Source: Lathyrus oleraceus | Taxonomy: Eukaryota; Streptophyta; Magnoliopsida; Fabales; Fabaceae | Direction of reading: 5' to 3' | Assembly: GCF_024323335.1 (NCBI RefSeq) | Contig: NC_066579.1 | Location: 130,371,354 to 130,435,353, forward strand | Length of the DNA: 64,000 nt | Shown here: positions 13,394 to 26,000 of the stretch, piece by piece | Numbering within the stretch: position 1 is the stretch's first letter | Layout: every line of letters starts with the position of its first letter | Program-made: the position numbers and the translations under genes | Notes under the pieces: model-generated | The model's database searches: none | Told to the model about the DNA's origin: nothing | What the model saw: the letters and a program-made list of their open reading frames with translations, nothing else

Positions 13394-14438
13394 TTGGGGA
13401 AGAACCCCATGTCGAGGACTCAATGGAGACGTTTTCAGAGGCGTAAACAGGCCGAAAGAGAAGCTGCAAGAGGCATGACCAGCGAGGCGAATGATGGGAA
13501 GAAAATTGTTGTGAAAGTCGACAAAGCAGCGAAGGAACGAATAAGAGAGTACGTCCGTCGACCAACTGAAAAATGTTCTGAAGAAGTGACTGATGACTTC
13601 AATTCAGAGTCTGAAGCAAGTCTAGACATCCTGGTCAACATGGTGTCAATCCTACCACAAGAATACAAGTGTGTGACTGAAGTCGAAGAGTCGGTAGACG
13701 ATGCTGACGCTGAAGAAATGGCTTTGCACCAACCAAGATGCTATTTTATGCTGAACGATGGGTCTGCTGAAAGCCAAGAGGCAGTGTTCGAAAGACCAAA
13801 GATGAACATGAAAAATCATTTGAAACCACTGCTGATAAGGGCAAAAGTGGAAGGTGTAACTGTCAATAAACTCTTGGTCGATTGTGGTGCCACGGTCAAC
13901 ATCATGCCGCACCATATTCTGAGGAAAGATTGGCAAGTATGATACCGACATCAGATCTAATAACGTGGTTTTGTCAGACTACGGAGGAAAGACGAAAAGC
14001 ACCATGGGAGTGATTATGGTGAATATCACGGTGGGTTCAGTAACTAGACCGACACTATTCATGGTGATAGACGCTAAGCCAAGTTACAGCTTGCTATTTG
14101 GCAGAGAGTGGCTACATGGCGTCGGAGCTGTACCATCTTCAGTGCACCAAAGGCTGGTGATTTGGAGAGAAGATGGGGTGGCCGAAAATATCGAAGCCGA
14201 CCAAGGGTACTTTATGGCTGACGTAAATAATGTCGGCAAGAAGGAGTTTGAAAGAAAGTTGGCCAACATCTCTCCTTGCTTTCCAGCTGAGCATGTGTAT
14301 GCTAATCTGAGTGAAGCTTTCGTCTCTCTAACTCTGCACGAGACTCACAGTTTCATTTGGGATGTGGAACGCTTGGATGATCCATCCTACACAGGTATCC
14401 GGCCGACAGGCTGGGGGGACGTCACTGATGATGTCTGA
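13394..14438 (+). pseudogene. pro: E1 aspartic protease (frameshifted)
   Basis: Would cleave the Gag-Pol polyprotein. The first frame (13394-13942) has a charged N-terminal linker and ends with the protease core LLVDCGATVNIMP near 13873-13911. The catalytic triplet reads Asp-Cys-Gly rather than the usual Asp-Thr/Ser-Gly. A one-base shift near 13945 moves the rest of the domain to a second frame (13965-14438), with YSLLFGREWLHGVGAVPS, equivalent to the conserved LLGRPWIH block of retroelement proteases. A G-run indel near 14415 then shifts into the RT frame. The stretch 13199-13393 is a decayed linker between gag and pro with several stops. Confidence 0.82.
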
Positions 14439-15621
14439 ATTAAAAGCTCTAAGAAAGATTTCGGCATACGTTGCCGAGAACAAAATAAAGTCGGCTCTAG
14501 AGGCTGAAGAAAACATGGTTGTTGAAGCCTGTGCGTTAAATAAAGAAGGGCGTATGGCTATTGGGCCAGAACCCCCAGGTAAGCCAACTTTGGCTAAAAG
14601 GAACACCGACATGCGGTGTCTGGACTGCATTTATGACAATAAACCTTTAGGGTTTGAAAAAGACCCAAAGGCACCAGAGAAAATCCGACCAAAAGACCCC
14701 TTGGAAGAAGTCGACCTTGGCGAGAATGGCGAGAAAAGACCAACATACATAAGCGCCAACATTGACAAAGAACTAAAGTCTGAGGTAATATCCATACTTA
14801 AAGAATTTAGGGACTGTTTTGCTTGGGACTATAACAAAATGCTTGGTTTAAGTAGAGATTTGGTCGAGTTAAAGCTGCCAATAAAAGCTGGCACAAAGCC
14901 AGTGAAGCAGACGCCCAGGCGTTTCGCCCCAGAGATCATGGCAAAGATAAAAGCAGAAGTAGAAAGACTCCAAAAAATCAAGTTTATTCAAACTGCAAGG
15001 TATGTCGAATGGGTGGCCAATATTGTGCCCTTCATAAAGAAAAATAGGTCTTTAAGAGTATGTATTGATTTTAGAGATCTAAATGCTGCCACCCCAAAAG
15101 ATGAGTATGCCATGCCCGTGGCTAAAATGTTGGTCGATTCGGCCGCTGGTTTTGAATATTTAAGCATGTTAGATGGTTATGCTGGATATAACCAAATTTT
15201 TATTGCAGAAGAAGACGTGCCGAAGATGGCGTTTCGATGTCCAGGAGCCTTGGGGATATATGAGTGGGTTGTCATGCCATTCGGCTTGAAAAATGCCGGA
15301 GCAACATACCAGAGGGTAATGAACTCAATGTTCCATGATTTTATTGAAGATTTCATGCAAGTATACATTGATGATATTGTAATAAAATCAAATGGTCAAC
15401 ATACTCACGTCGAACATCTTCGAAAAGCCTTTATGAGGATGAGGAAATATGGATTAAAGATGAATCCATTAAAGTGCGCTTTTTGTGTGCAAGCAGGCGA
15501 CTTCCTTGGTTTTGTGGTGCATAAAAAGGGTGTTGAATTAAACCAAAGCAAAACAAAAGCATTATGGACCTCAAGCCTCCGTCGACCAAAAAGGAGTTGC
15601 AATCTTTTTTGGGAAAAATAA
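14362..15621 (+). pseudogene. pol: E1 reverse transcriptase domain
   Basis: RNA-dependent DNA polymerase part of Pol. The domain starts in this frame near 14416 and runs to about 15560. Recognisable blocks in order are the N-terminal FAWDYNKMLGL, KQTPRRFAPE, WVANIVPFIKK, VCIDFRDLNAATPKD, the A motif SMLDGYAGYNQI with the first catalytic Asp, MPFGLKNAGATYQR, and the catalytic box YIDD near 15363-15374 (most relatives here have YVDD). The domain has no internal stop. A one-base deletion near 15560 moves the continuation to the frame starting at 15564, so RT and RNase H are no longer joined. Call certain at family level. Confidence 0.92.
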
Positions 15622-16580
15622 ATTTTCTTAGAAGATTTATATCAAATCTAAGTGGAAAAACAAAAGCATTCTCCCCACTACTTCGACTGAAGAACGAGGA
15701 TTTCAAGTGGCAGGATGAACACCAAGAGGCTTTCGACAAAATCAAAGAGTATTGGACTAGGCCTCCAGTACTGGCCCCTCATGTTAGGCATAGGCCAATG
15801 AGATTGTATATTGCAGCCTCAAAATCGACTATAGGAAGTATGTTAGTCCAAGAGGATGAAAAATGTGTAGAAAGACCAGTGTATTACCTTAGTCGAATGC
15901 TTAATGATCTTGAAACTAGGTATAGTGATATAGAAAAACTATGTCTATGCCTGTATTTCTCTTGTATGAAACTAAAGCAATATATCAAGCCTGTTGATGT
16001 GTACATATCTTCCCACTTTGATATTATTAAACACATGTTATCTAAACCAATTTTGCATAGTCGATTTGGGAAATGGGCTTTAGCGTTAACAGAATACTCC
16101 CTAACATACGTACCCTTGAAAGCGATGAAAGGGCAGGTAGTAGCGGATTTTCTTGTCGACCATTCAATGGTCAAAATGGCGCAGAATTATGTAGATTTAG
16201 CACCATGGAGGCTATACTTCGATGGGTCAAGACATAAGCATGGATCTGGGATAAGAGGAGTCATAATTTCTCCAGATGGAATTCCAGCAGAGTTCAAATA
16301 CAGAATCGAAGGGGTATGCACCAATAATGACACAGAATATGAGTCACTGATCACCGGACTTGAACTACTGCTAGAATTGGGGGCAAGGAATGTCGAAATT
16401 ATGGGAGACTCGAAGTTAGTGATTAAACAAGCATCAAAAGAGTACAGGTGTGTTAAAGAAAATTTAATCATGTACTTCGTGGTCACCATCAGATTACTCA
16501 AGAGGTTTGAGCAAGTTAATCTCCAACACATTCCACAACAAGAAAACCAAAGAGCAAATGATTTGGCGCAGGAGGCCTAA
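15564..16580 (+). pseudogene. pol: E1 RNase H plus second (archaeal-type) RNase H
   Basis: The first part (FLGKINFLRRFISN through the LYIAASKSTIGSMLVQ and VYYLSRML blocks) is the RNase H that follows RT in Ty3/gypsy Pol. The second part begins near 16210 with LYFDGSRHKHGSG and has TEYESLITGLELLLELG, EIMGDSKLVIKQ and a terminal ENQRANDLAQEA. Its acidic residues (YFDGS, TEYE, GDSK, ND) fit the extra RNase H known from Tat-lineage elements. It should remove RNA from RNA-DNA hybrids during reverse transcription. A TAA at 16578-16580 interrupts the natural continuation into integrase (GYKASKD). Confidence 0.88.
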
Positions 16581-16927
16581 GGGTACAAAGCATCGAAAGA
16601 CCAGGATGAAGAGGTCCAAGTAAGAGAGAAAGTACGAGCAACAGTGTTGTCACCGTCAGATTTGGCGATCGTGAAGTTGGGAGCCGTAGATAAAAATCAT
16701 TTTGAAATTCTGGCTGCCGACGACAGGGGGGAAAGTGATTGGCGTAAACCGCTAATCGATTACTTACGCAATCCCGTGGGGTCGACAAATCGAAAGATAA
16801 AATATAGGGTCCTTAGCTACGTCTTGGTAAATGATGAATTATTCAAAAAGACAGTCGAAGGAGTGTTATTAAAATGCCTAGGAGAAAGTGAGGCATACGT
16901 GGCTGTGTCAAGCATACATAGTGGGGC
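16581..16927 (+). pseudogene. int: E1 integrase, N-terminal part (split by S1)
   Basis: Continues the Pol frame after the TAA at 16580. It reads the linker LSYVLVNDELFKKTVEGVLL and LKCLGESEAYVAVSSIHSGA, the start of the integrase zinc-binding domain (His of the HHCC motif in IHSGA). It stops at the S1 insertion. Joining 16927 to 21819 gives SIHSG-ACGAHQ with no lost base, so the break is a clean transposon insertion with duplicated GGGGC. Confidence 0.88.
16923..16927 (+). repeat. Target site duplication of S1, left copy (GGGGC)
   Basis: GGGGC directly before the LTR end TGTAGCGGGG; exact copy at 21814-21818. Confidence 0.95.
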
Positions 16928-19900
16928 TGTAGCGGGGTATTCGTTACCATTAGAGATATTGACTAAATCCAAGGTAAATCATACAAGTCAAGTCGCCACC
17001 GCACTTCTATTTATCCAAAGGAATGGTTAGAAAGCGAACAAAAACCTAATAGTTTTAACAAAAACTAGTAAAAGAAACAGAGATCTGGGTAAGGGGGTTG
17101 GTTATGCAATGGGAAGGTGTTAGGCATCCAAAACATCCTAGGTACTCCTAGGGAGCCCTTTTCATACTTCTTGCAAGGTTGTTGTCTTGTGAAAATTTAT
17201 TTATGCAAACATGAGTGAAGAGATGAGAAGAGAATATACAAGTTATTTATTTTTGTGTTTGGATGGATAAACCCATTGCCTACGTAGCATCTTAAAAAAG
17301 ATTAGGATCAAAACCTCGTAGTTCGGGGTAAAAATCTCAAAATGAGTTGGTGAATTGATTGGTCCAAAAGCCTTAAGGTCTTTTGTTATCCAAGGGAGAA
17401 AACTCAACCTAAAACCACAAATCCACCATGTGAGGATATCTTCAACATGCTAGTGAGGGGTTAACCCTATAATAAGCATGGAAGACTCATTGTCCATCAC
17501 TAAGGATATAGGTGAGTATTACATCTACCACCAAGATAACTCAAACCTAATAGCTAAAGGTTATGAAAAATTTGATTAAGAGGGTGGCCATTGAAACCAC
17601 GAAAAAACATTTGAATGAGTGGTATTTACCAATAAAAAGTATGTACAAAATATGGTCAAAGTTGACTTAGAAGTTCAATTCAAAATAAGTATTATGAAAA
17701 GAAGGTTTGAAAATCAAAAGCATAAGGCTTAGGTTTCTAATGTTTGAAAACAATGATTAAATGTTTGCACAAAGAGTTTTGGCTTGGGTTAGAGTGGAGA
17801 GATGAAGAAGAATGGCTAAGTCCTAAGAAAAACAAAAAGGTGAGGGATGAAGAATCAAAACCACAATGGAGTCCCTCTCTTGAGATCATATTGATGATCC
17901 AAGTAGCTCCCATCCTTTGGAATAAGCAACCACAAAGCACAAGCAATTAAATAAGTCTCTTAAGAGATCCTCAATGTGTCTTGTATTATTCACTTTGGAT
18001 GAACATGGCAATGATCCTCCAATTAAGCTCTCATAGGATTCCCTAGCACAAAATCACACATATCAAAAGTTCCATGAAGTAAAACAAGAATGGACAAGAG
18101 TGAGTTTATAGATTTGGTCCTTCTAATCCATCTTCATCATTAAGGTCCATTTACTCCAATTTTGCATAAGGAAAGTCCTAGAATCTAAGTCCAATTCTCC
18201 ACTCTTTGCATAGGGAAAGTCCTAGAAACTAAGTCCATTTCTTTGCATTTGGTCCACAACAATCAAAACAAAAACACAAGCACAATAATATATACACAAT
18301 TATGTGCTCAAGTGAGCAAAAGGCAAATGGCATTAACATAAACATGTGCTCAAGTGAGCAAAGAGAAAAGCAAATAGATAATATGTGCAAGAATAGTAAA
18401 TTGCATAAAAGTAAATGGCATAAAGTAAATGTTAATTGTCAATAGTTAGTGTTAGTAGTTAGTGTGCCATAAGGCAAATTTAGCGCTATGTTAAGCAATC
18501 GTAATTGGACTTATGTAGAAGTCACAACTATCTGAGGCCAGTCAATAATAATGTAGGCAACAAACACAAGTAGGAGTCTTGATTAGTGAACCAAGTCCCA
18601 ACAACTTGCCATGCCAAAAAGAAAATGAGAAATGATCTTGTATTGGTTTAAGCCTTTTGCATGATTTAGAAGACAACCTATCCTTAATGCAAAGCCATTC
18701 ACTTGATCAATTGATCAAGATGAATTAGATTTGAATCAAGGAAGGTTAAATCCCCCTAATCAATACTAACTTATCAACCTTCAACTCATTGATCAAAAGG
18801 AAAGAAGAAGAAGATGAAGAAAGAGAAGATGAATAAGAGAAATGGAAATGGCAAAATTAAGATGCATTAAATGAAATACAATGTACCAATCCTCATATGT
18901 TGACCAGTAACATTGAAAGTCAAGGTCGAACAATCAAAAACAGAAGTGAGATGAAGATTGGGAGTCAAGAAATGAATAAACTATTTTTGGCATTTTTTTA
19001 ATATTTAAAATAAACTTGTATTAAAAATAAAAGAAAAGATCAAACTTCAAAATTACTTCAAATCAACCTTGAAAGGTCCAAGTAATTTATCCTAAGTTCA
19101 ACAAGGTCAAACAAAGTTTGACAAAAAATTTCAGCATTTTTAAAAGTCAGAAACTATTTTTAATCAATTAAAAATGAATAAAAATAACCTAATTGAATTA
19201 AAATCTCAAATAAATCTCAAATCAATTTAAAAATTGATGAGAATATTTTTCATGGATCCATCATCATTCAAATAGGTTAGGAAAATATTTTTGTATTTTT
19301 TTGAATATCGAAAACTATTTAAAATGAATTAAAAATAACCAGAAAAGAGAAAATTCACAAAAAATATCAAATGACAAAATAAAAAATATTAAAAATCAGA
19401 AATAGAAACTAGAATTTTTTTGGGAAATAATGCAATTGGTCCCATAATTTTTGGATTAAAAATGAAAGAGATATTGATTTTTGAAAATACTTGGAATTAA
19501 AGAAATTAAAATCAGAAAATAAAAATACAAAAAAACATAGAGCGTTAGATCTGAGCTCATTAATTGAGCTGGCAGATCACACGCTCCAAATATGCGCGCC
19601 TACCGTGTGCCTTGGTCAACTGAAGCCCAGGATGCATTTAAAAAGGTCATAACATTGGACGCACGGGATCGAATCTGGAAACACCATCACACGGTCCAGA
19701 TTAAATCTGGCAATGAAGCAGCCACCGGAGCCACCGTCTTCTCCGGTGAGCATGTAGTTTCCGGCCAGATTTACAGAAATCCAAACCTTAACCAAATCAT
19801 GCTATCTATACATCATTAGAAAGCTGGGATGATGTACATCATCCCTGTACCATCCATTTTCATTCTAGATTTCTATGGTATGAGAAATCAGAAGTTGAAA

Positions 19901-21813
19901 AATCTGGTGTTCATCATGAACTCAATGAATTTCAAAAATTGAAAGCATAAACATGATGCCTCTATTGAGAGGACTTCAGCCAACACAAAATCTAAGCCAA
20001 TAGGTCAATGGATTAAGAGAATCGAAGAAAATACCAGTTGGAATGGAAGCTTGAGTTCTGGTAATTTGAGCACGAAGCCTTGCTTGCTTTTCTAAAACAG
20101 AAGTTCAATGAGGTAAATGATGAAGGTTTAGAAGCATTAGATCTAAGAATTCAACCAGATGAAGTTGAATTTCAGATCTGAAAAAAAATGAGAAAAATGA
20201 ACTTGCTTCTTTAGTGATGGCTATGGAAAGAATTCTGCAGCATTTCAGATTGAATTGGGCGTATGAAATGAATGGAATGAGGTCTCTATTTATAGAGGAA
20301 GTGGCAAAGAGAGTGTGAAATGATCCGTGTGTATGGCATGTGAAGCTTCATTGCATGGGCTTGCATGATCATGCACAAGGCCCAAAAACAATGCCAAATG
20401 AACTCTGAGCATCAGCCAAATGAATTTGGACGTGTGACTTGCAAGGCAATTGCTTATGCACCAAGATTTCAAGTGAATTCCTCATTTGTACCTAAACAAA
20501 CATCTCTTCGAAAGTGCCATTTAGAAAATCCAAACATAGGCATATGGGTAATGGTTGGAAAGGTCTTTGTATAAGGAACAAATGTTATGTTGGGCAAAAA
20601 TCCATTTGAAGTGTGGAAATTTATGAAATTTGAGTTTAAAGTGCAAGGTGCATGATATGTCAAGGCAAGGTTTCTAAAATTGGCCAACTTTCAAGCCCTT
20701 CTTTTTTGATGATGCAAGCATCAAATGTAAAAACCTCCAACATCAAAGTTGTAGATCGTTTCAAGACACTCAAAATGGATTTTAAATGTTGCATCATTTG
20801 GATTTTTGATGAAAGAGTTATAGGCACTTGAAGTTGTACTTTTTTGCCTTTTAATGCCTTTGGTCAAAAAGGACCTATAATGTCTTGCATTATCACATGT
20901 ATTTCCTTTGAGATTTTGAAATTTTGTTCAACATAATATTTTAATTAGACATCTTAAGCTTTCCAATTCATTTAATCCCACCTCAAAATCATAAAAAATG
21001 ACTGAGTTATGTCCTTGGGAAGTTGACCCAAAATTAGGGTTTCAATCAAAATGACCTATAATGTATTGGAGTGGCAGATAGCTTTCCAAGCTTCAAATCA
21101 AATTTTGATGAAAATGAAAGTTGTTCATATTTTCCTTAAGAACATTTTTTATTTTGGAACCATCTCCATTTGACCAACACAAAAAAAGTTAGGTCTCAGT
21201 GTATTTCAAAATAGTCAGATGAATTGACTGATCAACTTCTCAAGTCCATGCCTCATATCTTGATGAATTGATGATTGAGGACACTAAAATAAGTTCAAAT
21301 ATGCATGAAATGAAGAATTAAAGAACTTCCCTTGATTTTATATGACCATAGGTTGAGGTTGCTTCATGAGCAAGGCATTGTGATGCACAGATGAATTAGG
21401 GATTCTTTGAAGAACAAAACCTCAAGCCCTTTGACTTGCTTTGATCAAAATGATGAATTGAGATACTAGGGAGGCATATTTGATGGATGAGAGCTTTGGG
21501 AACCATTACCATGCTTGATTTCATCTCCTCTTGACCATGTCTTTGTACCAATGATCTCCTTGAAGCTTTTGACTTTGTGATTGCTCAAGCTACAAACAAA
21601 AGATGTTAGTGACATATTTTTGTGCTTTTTGATTAGTAAACAAAATAAGAAAATCAATGATATACAATTCAAACATGCTTGGTGATCTCAAACCACTCAC
21701 AAGGAGTCCCACCCAAAGGCAAGGGGAACCAAGATGCTATGATCCTTGAGGCAATGCCAAATGCAATGTTATGATGCCATGAGGGATCTTAGGGACAAAA
21801 TTGGGGTCTTACA
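16928..21813 (-). mobile_element. S1: solo Ogre-type LTR, minus strand
   Basis: On the minus strand it starts TGTAAGACCCCAATTTTGTC at 21813 and ends CCCCGCTACA at 16928, 4886 bp, flanked by perfect GGGGC repeats. It has the Ogre LTR blocks (conserved module around 17275-17325, TATA box at 20294, end near GCGGTGGCGACTTG) but no PBS, PPT or internal genes. This is therefore one LTR left after LTR-LTR recombination. It is a different subfamily from the A/B/C/D LTRs. Short frames in it (17737-17950, 19592-19819, 20290-20687, 21466-21672) are not supported as genes. Confidence 0.93.
20287..20294 (-). promoter_or_regulatory. TATA box of solo LTR S1
   Basis: TATAAATAGAGAC on the minus strand, at the LTR position equivalent to the other Ogre LTR TATA boxes. 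If active it would drive transcription leftward, antisense to E1 pol. Confidence 0.55.
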
Positions 21814-21818
21814 GGGGC
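21814..21818 (+). repeat. Target site duplication of S1, right copy (GGGGC)
   Basis: Exact copy of 16923-16927, adjoining the LTR start on the minus strand. Confidence 0.95.
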
Positions 21819-22899
21819 GTGTGGGGCACATCAAGCAGTTTTGAAGATGAAATGGCTCTTGATGCGCTCAGGAGTTTATTGGCCTTCAATGCTGAAAGAT
21901 TGCATTGAATTTGCTAAAGGATGTCAAGAATGCCAATTACATTGGGGCATACAACATGTGCCTGCAAGCGAGCTACATACAGTTGTGAAGCCCTGGCCAT
22001 TTCGAGGATGGGCTCTGGATGTTATAGGAGAAATAAGGCCAGCCTCGTCGAAACAACAAAGGTATGTGTTAGTCGGTATCGACTATTTCACAAAATGGGT
22101 CGAAGCCGTAGCATTAACAAATGTGGACCAAGAGGTTGTGATAAACTTTGTCCAGAGTTACATCATCTGCAGATTTGGCATCCCAGAAACTATTACAACC
22201 AACCAGGGGTTAGTTTTCACTGGTCGAAAAATGCAAGATTTTGCAAAAGAAATGGGAATCAAATTACTGACCTCTACCCCCTATTACGCACAGGCGAATG
22301 CCCAAGTCGAAGCTGCTAATAAGGTGATCATCAGCCTAATAAATAAACATATAGGAAAGAAGCCAAGAAATTGGCATCAGACGTTGGATCAAGCTTTGTG
22401 GGCGTGTCGAACGTCACCAAAAGAAGTGACTGAAACAACCCTATTTCGGCTGGTGTATGGGCATGACGCAGTATTGCCAGTAGAGATTCAGGTCCAGACG
22501 GTCAGAACCCAAAGGCAGTACAAAATACCTTCTGAAGATTACTGGAGTATGATGACAGACGAATTGGTCGACATAGATGAAGAAATAATGTTAGCGTTGG
22601 ACTCCCTACAAAGGCAGAAAGAGAAAGTCGCCCGAGCCTACAATAAAAAGGTGAAAGGTAAAGTGTTTGGTGTCGACGATCTGGTTTGGAGAGTGATCCT
22701 GCCTATGGACAGAAATGATAGAGTTTTGGGTAAATGGTCCCCTAATTGGGAAGGACCGTTTAAGGTTTTGCAGGCCTTTTCCAACAACGCCTACGAGGTC
22801 GAAGAGTTGGCACCAGATAGGTGAATCTTAAGAGTGAATGGAAAGTACTTGAAAAAATATAGGCCTCTCCTTCAAGAGGTCAAAATTTTGGCAGACTAA
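21819..22899 (+). pseudogene. int: E1 integrase, catalytic core and C-terminus
   Basis: Would insert the element cDNA into chromosomes. Starts with ACGAHQ of the zinc domain, then CIEFAKGCQECQ (the paired cysteines). The core follows with ALDVIG (first Asp), IDYFTKWVEA, ITTNQGLVF and AQVEAANK (the Glu). The second catalytic Asp, normally in ITDNG or ITDQG, is Asn here (D to N), which should abolish strand transfer. The C-terminal module GKWSPNWEGPFKVLQAF is present. A TGA at 22822-22824, in the place of an expected Trp codon, cuts the frame; the natural stop is TAA at 22897-22899 after LLQEVKILAD. Confidence 0.9.
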
Positions 22900-23059
22900 A
22901 TAACTGTCGAAAGAATAAGGTTGGAGATAACTATGTTAGAAACCAGCTGCAAAGGCACAAAAAATAAATATACAGTGCTAAAAGTAAGAAAGATAACATT
23001 AAAGTGGCAAGAAGCCATTGTTTAAATATTACAAAAACTTGTACAGACAATAGAAACGG

Positions 23060-26000
23060 TCAAAGCTGGCCGAACTTTGATTGGAAAGACTTAAGCTCAA
23101 AATTGTAATGCAAGGACGCAGGCTCCAAGGTGTCAGCGTGGGCTTTGAGCTCCTCAAGCTTCCCTTCGACAGCCATAAGCTCTTCAACGACCGCCTAGGC
23201 ATCACTGGTGGTTTTCTCCATAGTGGCCTGGGCAGGTTTTAGCACTTCGTCGATAAAACGTGACTCCTCCTTGGTAATTGATTCCAACTCACTATCCAGA
23301 GTGGCAATTTGACTCCGAAGGGCATCAATTTGTTGACGTATCTCAGTGGCCTGTGTTTGTTTGAAGGCCAATTCTTTCTTCATCTCCTCCATAACCCCCA
23401 ACATATTGGTGACCAACGCGTCGACATGCGTCACCAACTCCCATTTCTCCTTCACGGAGGCCTCAGTAGCAGCAATTTGGCGTTCAGTATCCCGGACGCT
23501 GTCGATGTGGTGCAGCATGGGAACCAGAATTTGTTCGAGAGCCGCCATTGCACGTTTGGCATAATCAGAGAGCTGGAGACCCTTTAGTTGGGCAAGCACG
23601 CTAAGGATCTTTGGACCGACAGCAGGTTCATGCATGAGCACGAAAGGAAGGTCAGGATTCAAGGCGTGAACGCGGATTTTGTCCATGAGAGCCTTAGTCT
23701 TCGTCGCCTCAGGGCCCATTTTTCTAGAATGGAGCTGCTCAGAGTCTGAAGAGGCATCACGCGATTTCACCAGATTGTGGAGCCTGGCAATTGCTTCTAA
23801 AGTAGAAGGCTTGATCGCCAACCACGGGAAAGTCGAAGGGGAAGCAGCCGACGGAGGAGTAATCTGAGGAGAGGGAGAAACAGTCGACGGAGGAGTAATC
23901 TGAGAGGGTTGTTGTTTGTTGGTGTCGACACCTACTGGCCCCCGTGGATCCTGCAAAGGCAAGGAAGCTGAAGAAAGACTATAGTCAGAACTAGTCGACT
24001 TGGAGTCCGGATGCGTTGTAGGACTAGTGACTGAGTCAGAGTCACTATCACTAATCTGGATAGGGAATTCAATAAACTCACCAGCGGTGTCGACAGACTG
24101 AAATGGGCGAGCTGGAGAAGAAACCGGCGACGCAGGAGTATAGTCAGCAACAGATTGAGTCGGCTCAGTAGAGACATCAGCCTGCAGAAAGAAAAATTGT
24201 GTAAGAGCAGTACAACAATCCAAGGAAGTAAACAGGAAAATGGGTAAATACCTGTGTCGATGCAAGGGAGACTGCATCATGATTTGCTTTCCCCAAGGCA
24301 GCAGCAGGGGAGATGCCAGTCGACGGTGAAGCTCCCACAGCTGGATCAGGGACCGTATCAGGGACCGTATCGAGGATGGAAGTGTCGACCATAATGGTGT
24401 CGACGTCTCCAACAGGAGCCTCTAAAGGAGGCATTGTATGGTGCTTTTTCCTCTTGGTTTCGCCACTCTTGGAGGGAGAGTCATGTTTTTTCCTCTTGTG
24501 GCCATGGTGGCTTTTGGATTTATGCTGGGAAGTGTGCTGGAGACACGAAGAGAGGTTATAAGCAGATATTCTAGCCAGAAGAGCAGACAAGCCGACAAGA
24601 AATACCTCAGAGCCTGTGGGGGTGGAGCATTTATGTTTCTTGGATTTTTTGGAGTGAGAGGAGACAGTAGGTTCTGTCGAACGTGGTTGACCCTGCACAT
24701 AAGTGAGATATTAGAGACCACGTAGTATTTCTCTTAAAAAGTCATAAGAGTAAATAGGAATGCTTCAGATAGAGGCATACAGAAGAACTGGGTTTCCTCA
24801 AGACTTGAGCAATATGGCGCCCATCATCGTCAGAGGATTTCTTAGGAGCATCCTGCAGGAAGGGAGAGGATGGCTAAGAATAAAAACAAAAAGCCAAAGG
24901 AAATAACAACTCAGCCAGAGTTGAACCTGAGCCTCCTGTGTCAAAGAAGTAGGTTGGTTAGCAGATGCAGAACCTACAGGAGTTAGAGGAATCACTACGA
25001 ATAAACAAAAGAAACGCAAGTGAGCGTCAAAATCCAGCTAGAAGGGAGTGTTAAAATTTCTAGAGAAGTGTTACCAAGTTGTGTGGTTCCGAACACGCTA
25101 ACATATTGAGGATCAATATGAAGTGGCCCTGAGTAGTCAGGCAGATAATACTTCGTCGGGACCACTCTGTCGGCCTTTTTCTTAGAGACGTTGTGTGCGT
25201 ATGAAATGGGACAATAAAACCACACCGGAACCAAATGACCAAAGGCCAAAGCCAGAGGGCTAGATGGCAAAGGAGGGAACTTAAGGTTTCCAAAGTGAAG
25301 GGCGTAAAGATACTTGTCTTTCACGTAACCAGGGATTTTGAGTTTTGAAAGCCTGTCTGTTACTTTCGCCTTTAGTTCGACCGCAGCCGCCCAGATGGTC
25401 CCACAAAGATTATCTGGTCGATACACAACTTGGAAATAATTCTGAAAAGCACGAATTTGTTTGACATGAAGAGCCTTACACTTGGTCGACTTCGCCTGCA
25501 AACAAACAAAAGCCTCAGTTAATTTAGATAGTTTGGCATCAGGAGCGCCAACATAAAGGGTAAAATACGACTGCCACCAATAACGGAATTCTTTGGTACA
25601 ATAGTAGGCTGGTCGAAAAGGAAGAGAAGGGAGACGTGGTCGGTTTTTCCAAATGGTTTCAAGTTCCTCTTCGATCTCGCTCCAAGGTTGACCGCAGAGG
25701 ATATTGGCAAGCAATTCTTGGGAGGAGAACAGAGACTTGGGAATGAATTGGCAAAGGCCAAATTGCCTGGCCACAAGGTTAGGCTGATAAGCCACTATGC
25801 CAGGATTGTTGATGGAGGTCTTAGACGACAGGAATCGAGGGACTAGAAAACGCCTCCAAATGAGGAAGGTTTCATCTTTGTGTTCCCCGTCAGCCGGAGG
25901 GAAAGGTCTGGTGAGCCACTCAGGACCCTCAGTTCGATGGCTAAAAGGGGCCATAGAAGGTAGGAAATCGACACGAGTCAACATGATGTTGAATAAAATT

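Noticed and set aside
23309..24725. Several plus-strand open frames within the antisense gene
   Set aside because: They are mirror frames of the minus-strand exons, which show domains, coiled coil and splice sites; the plus frames show none.
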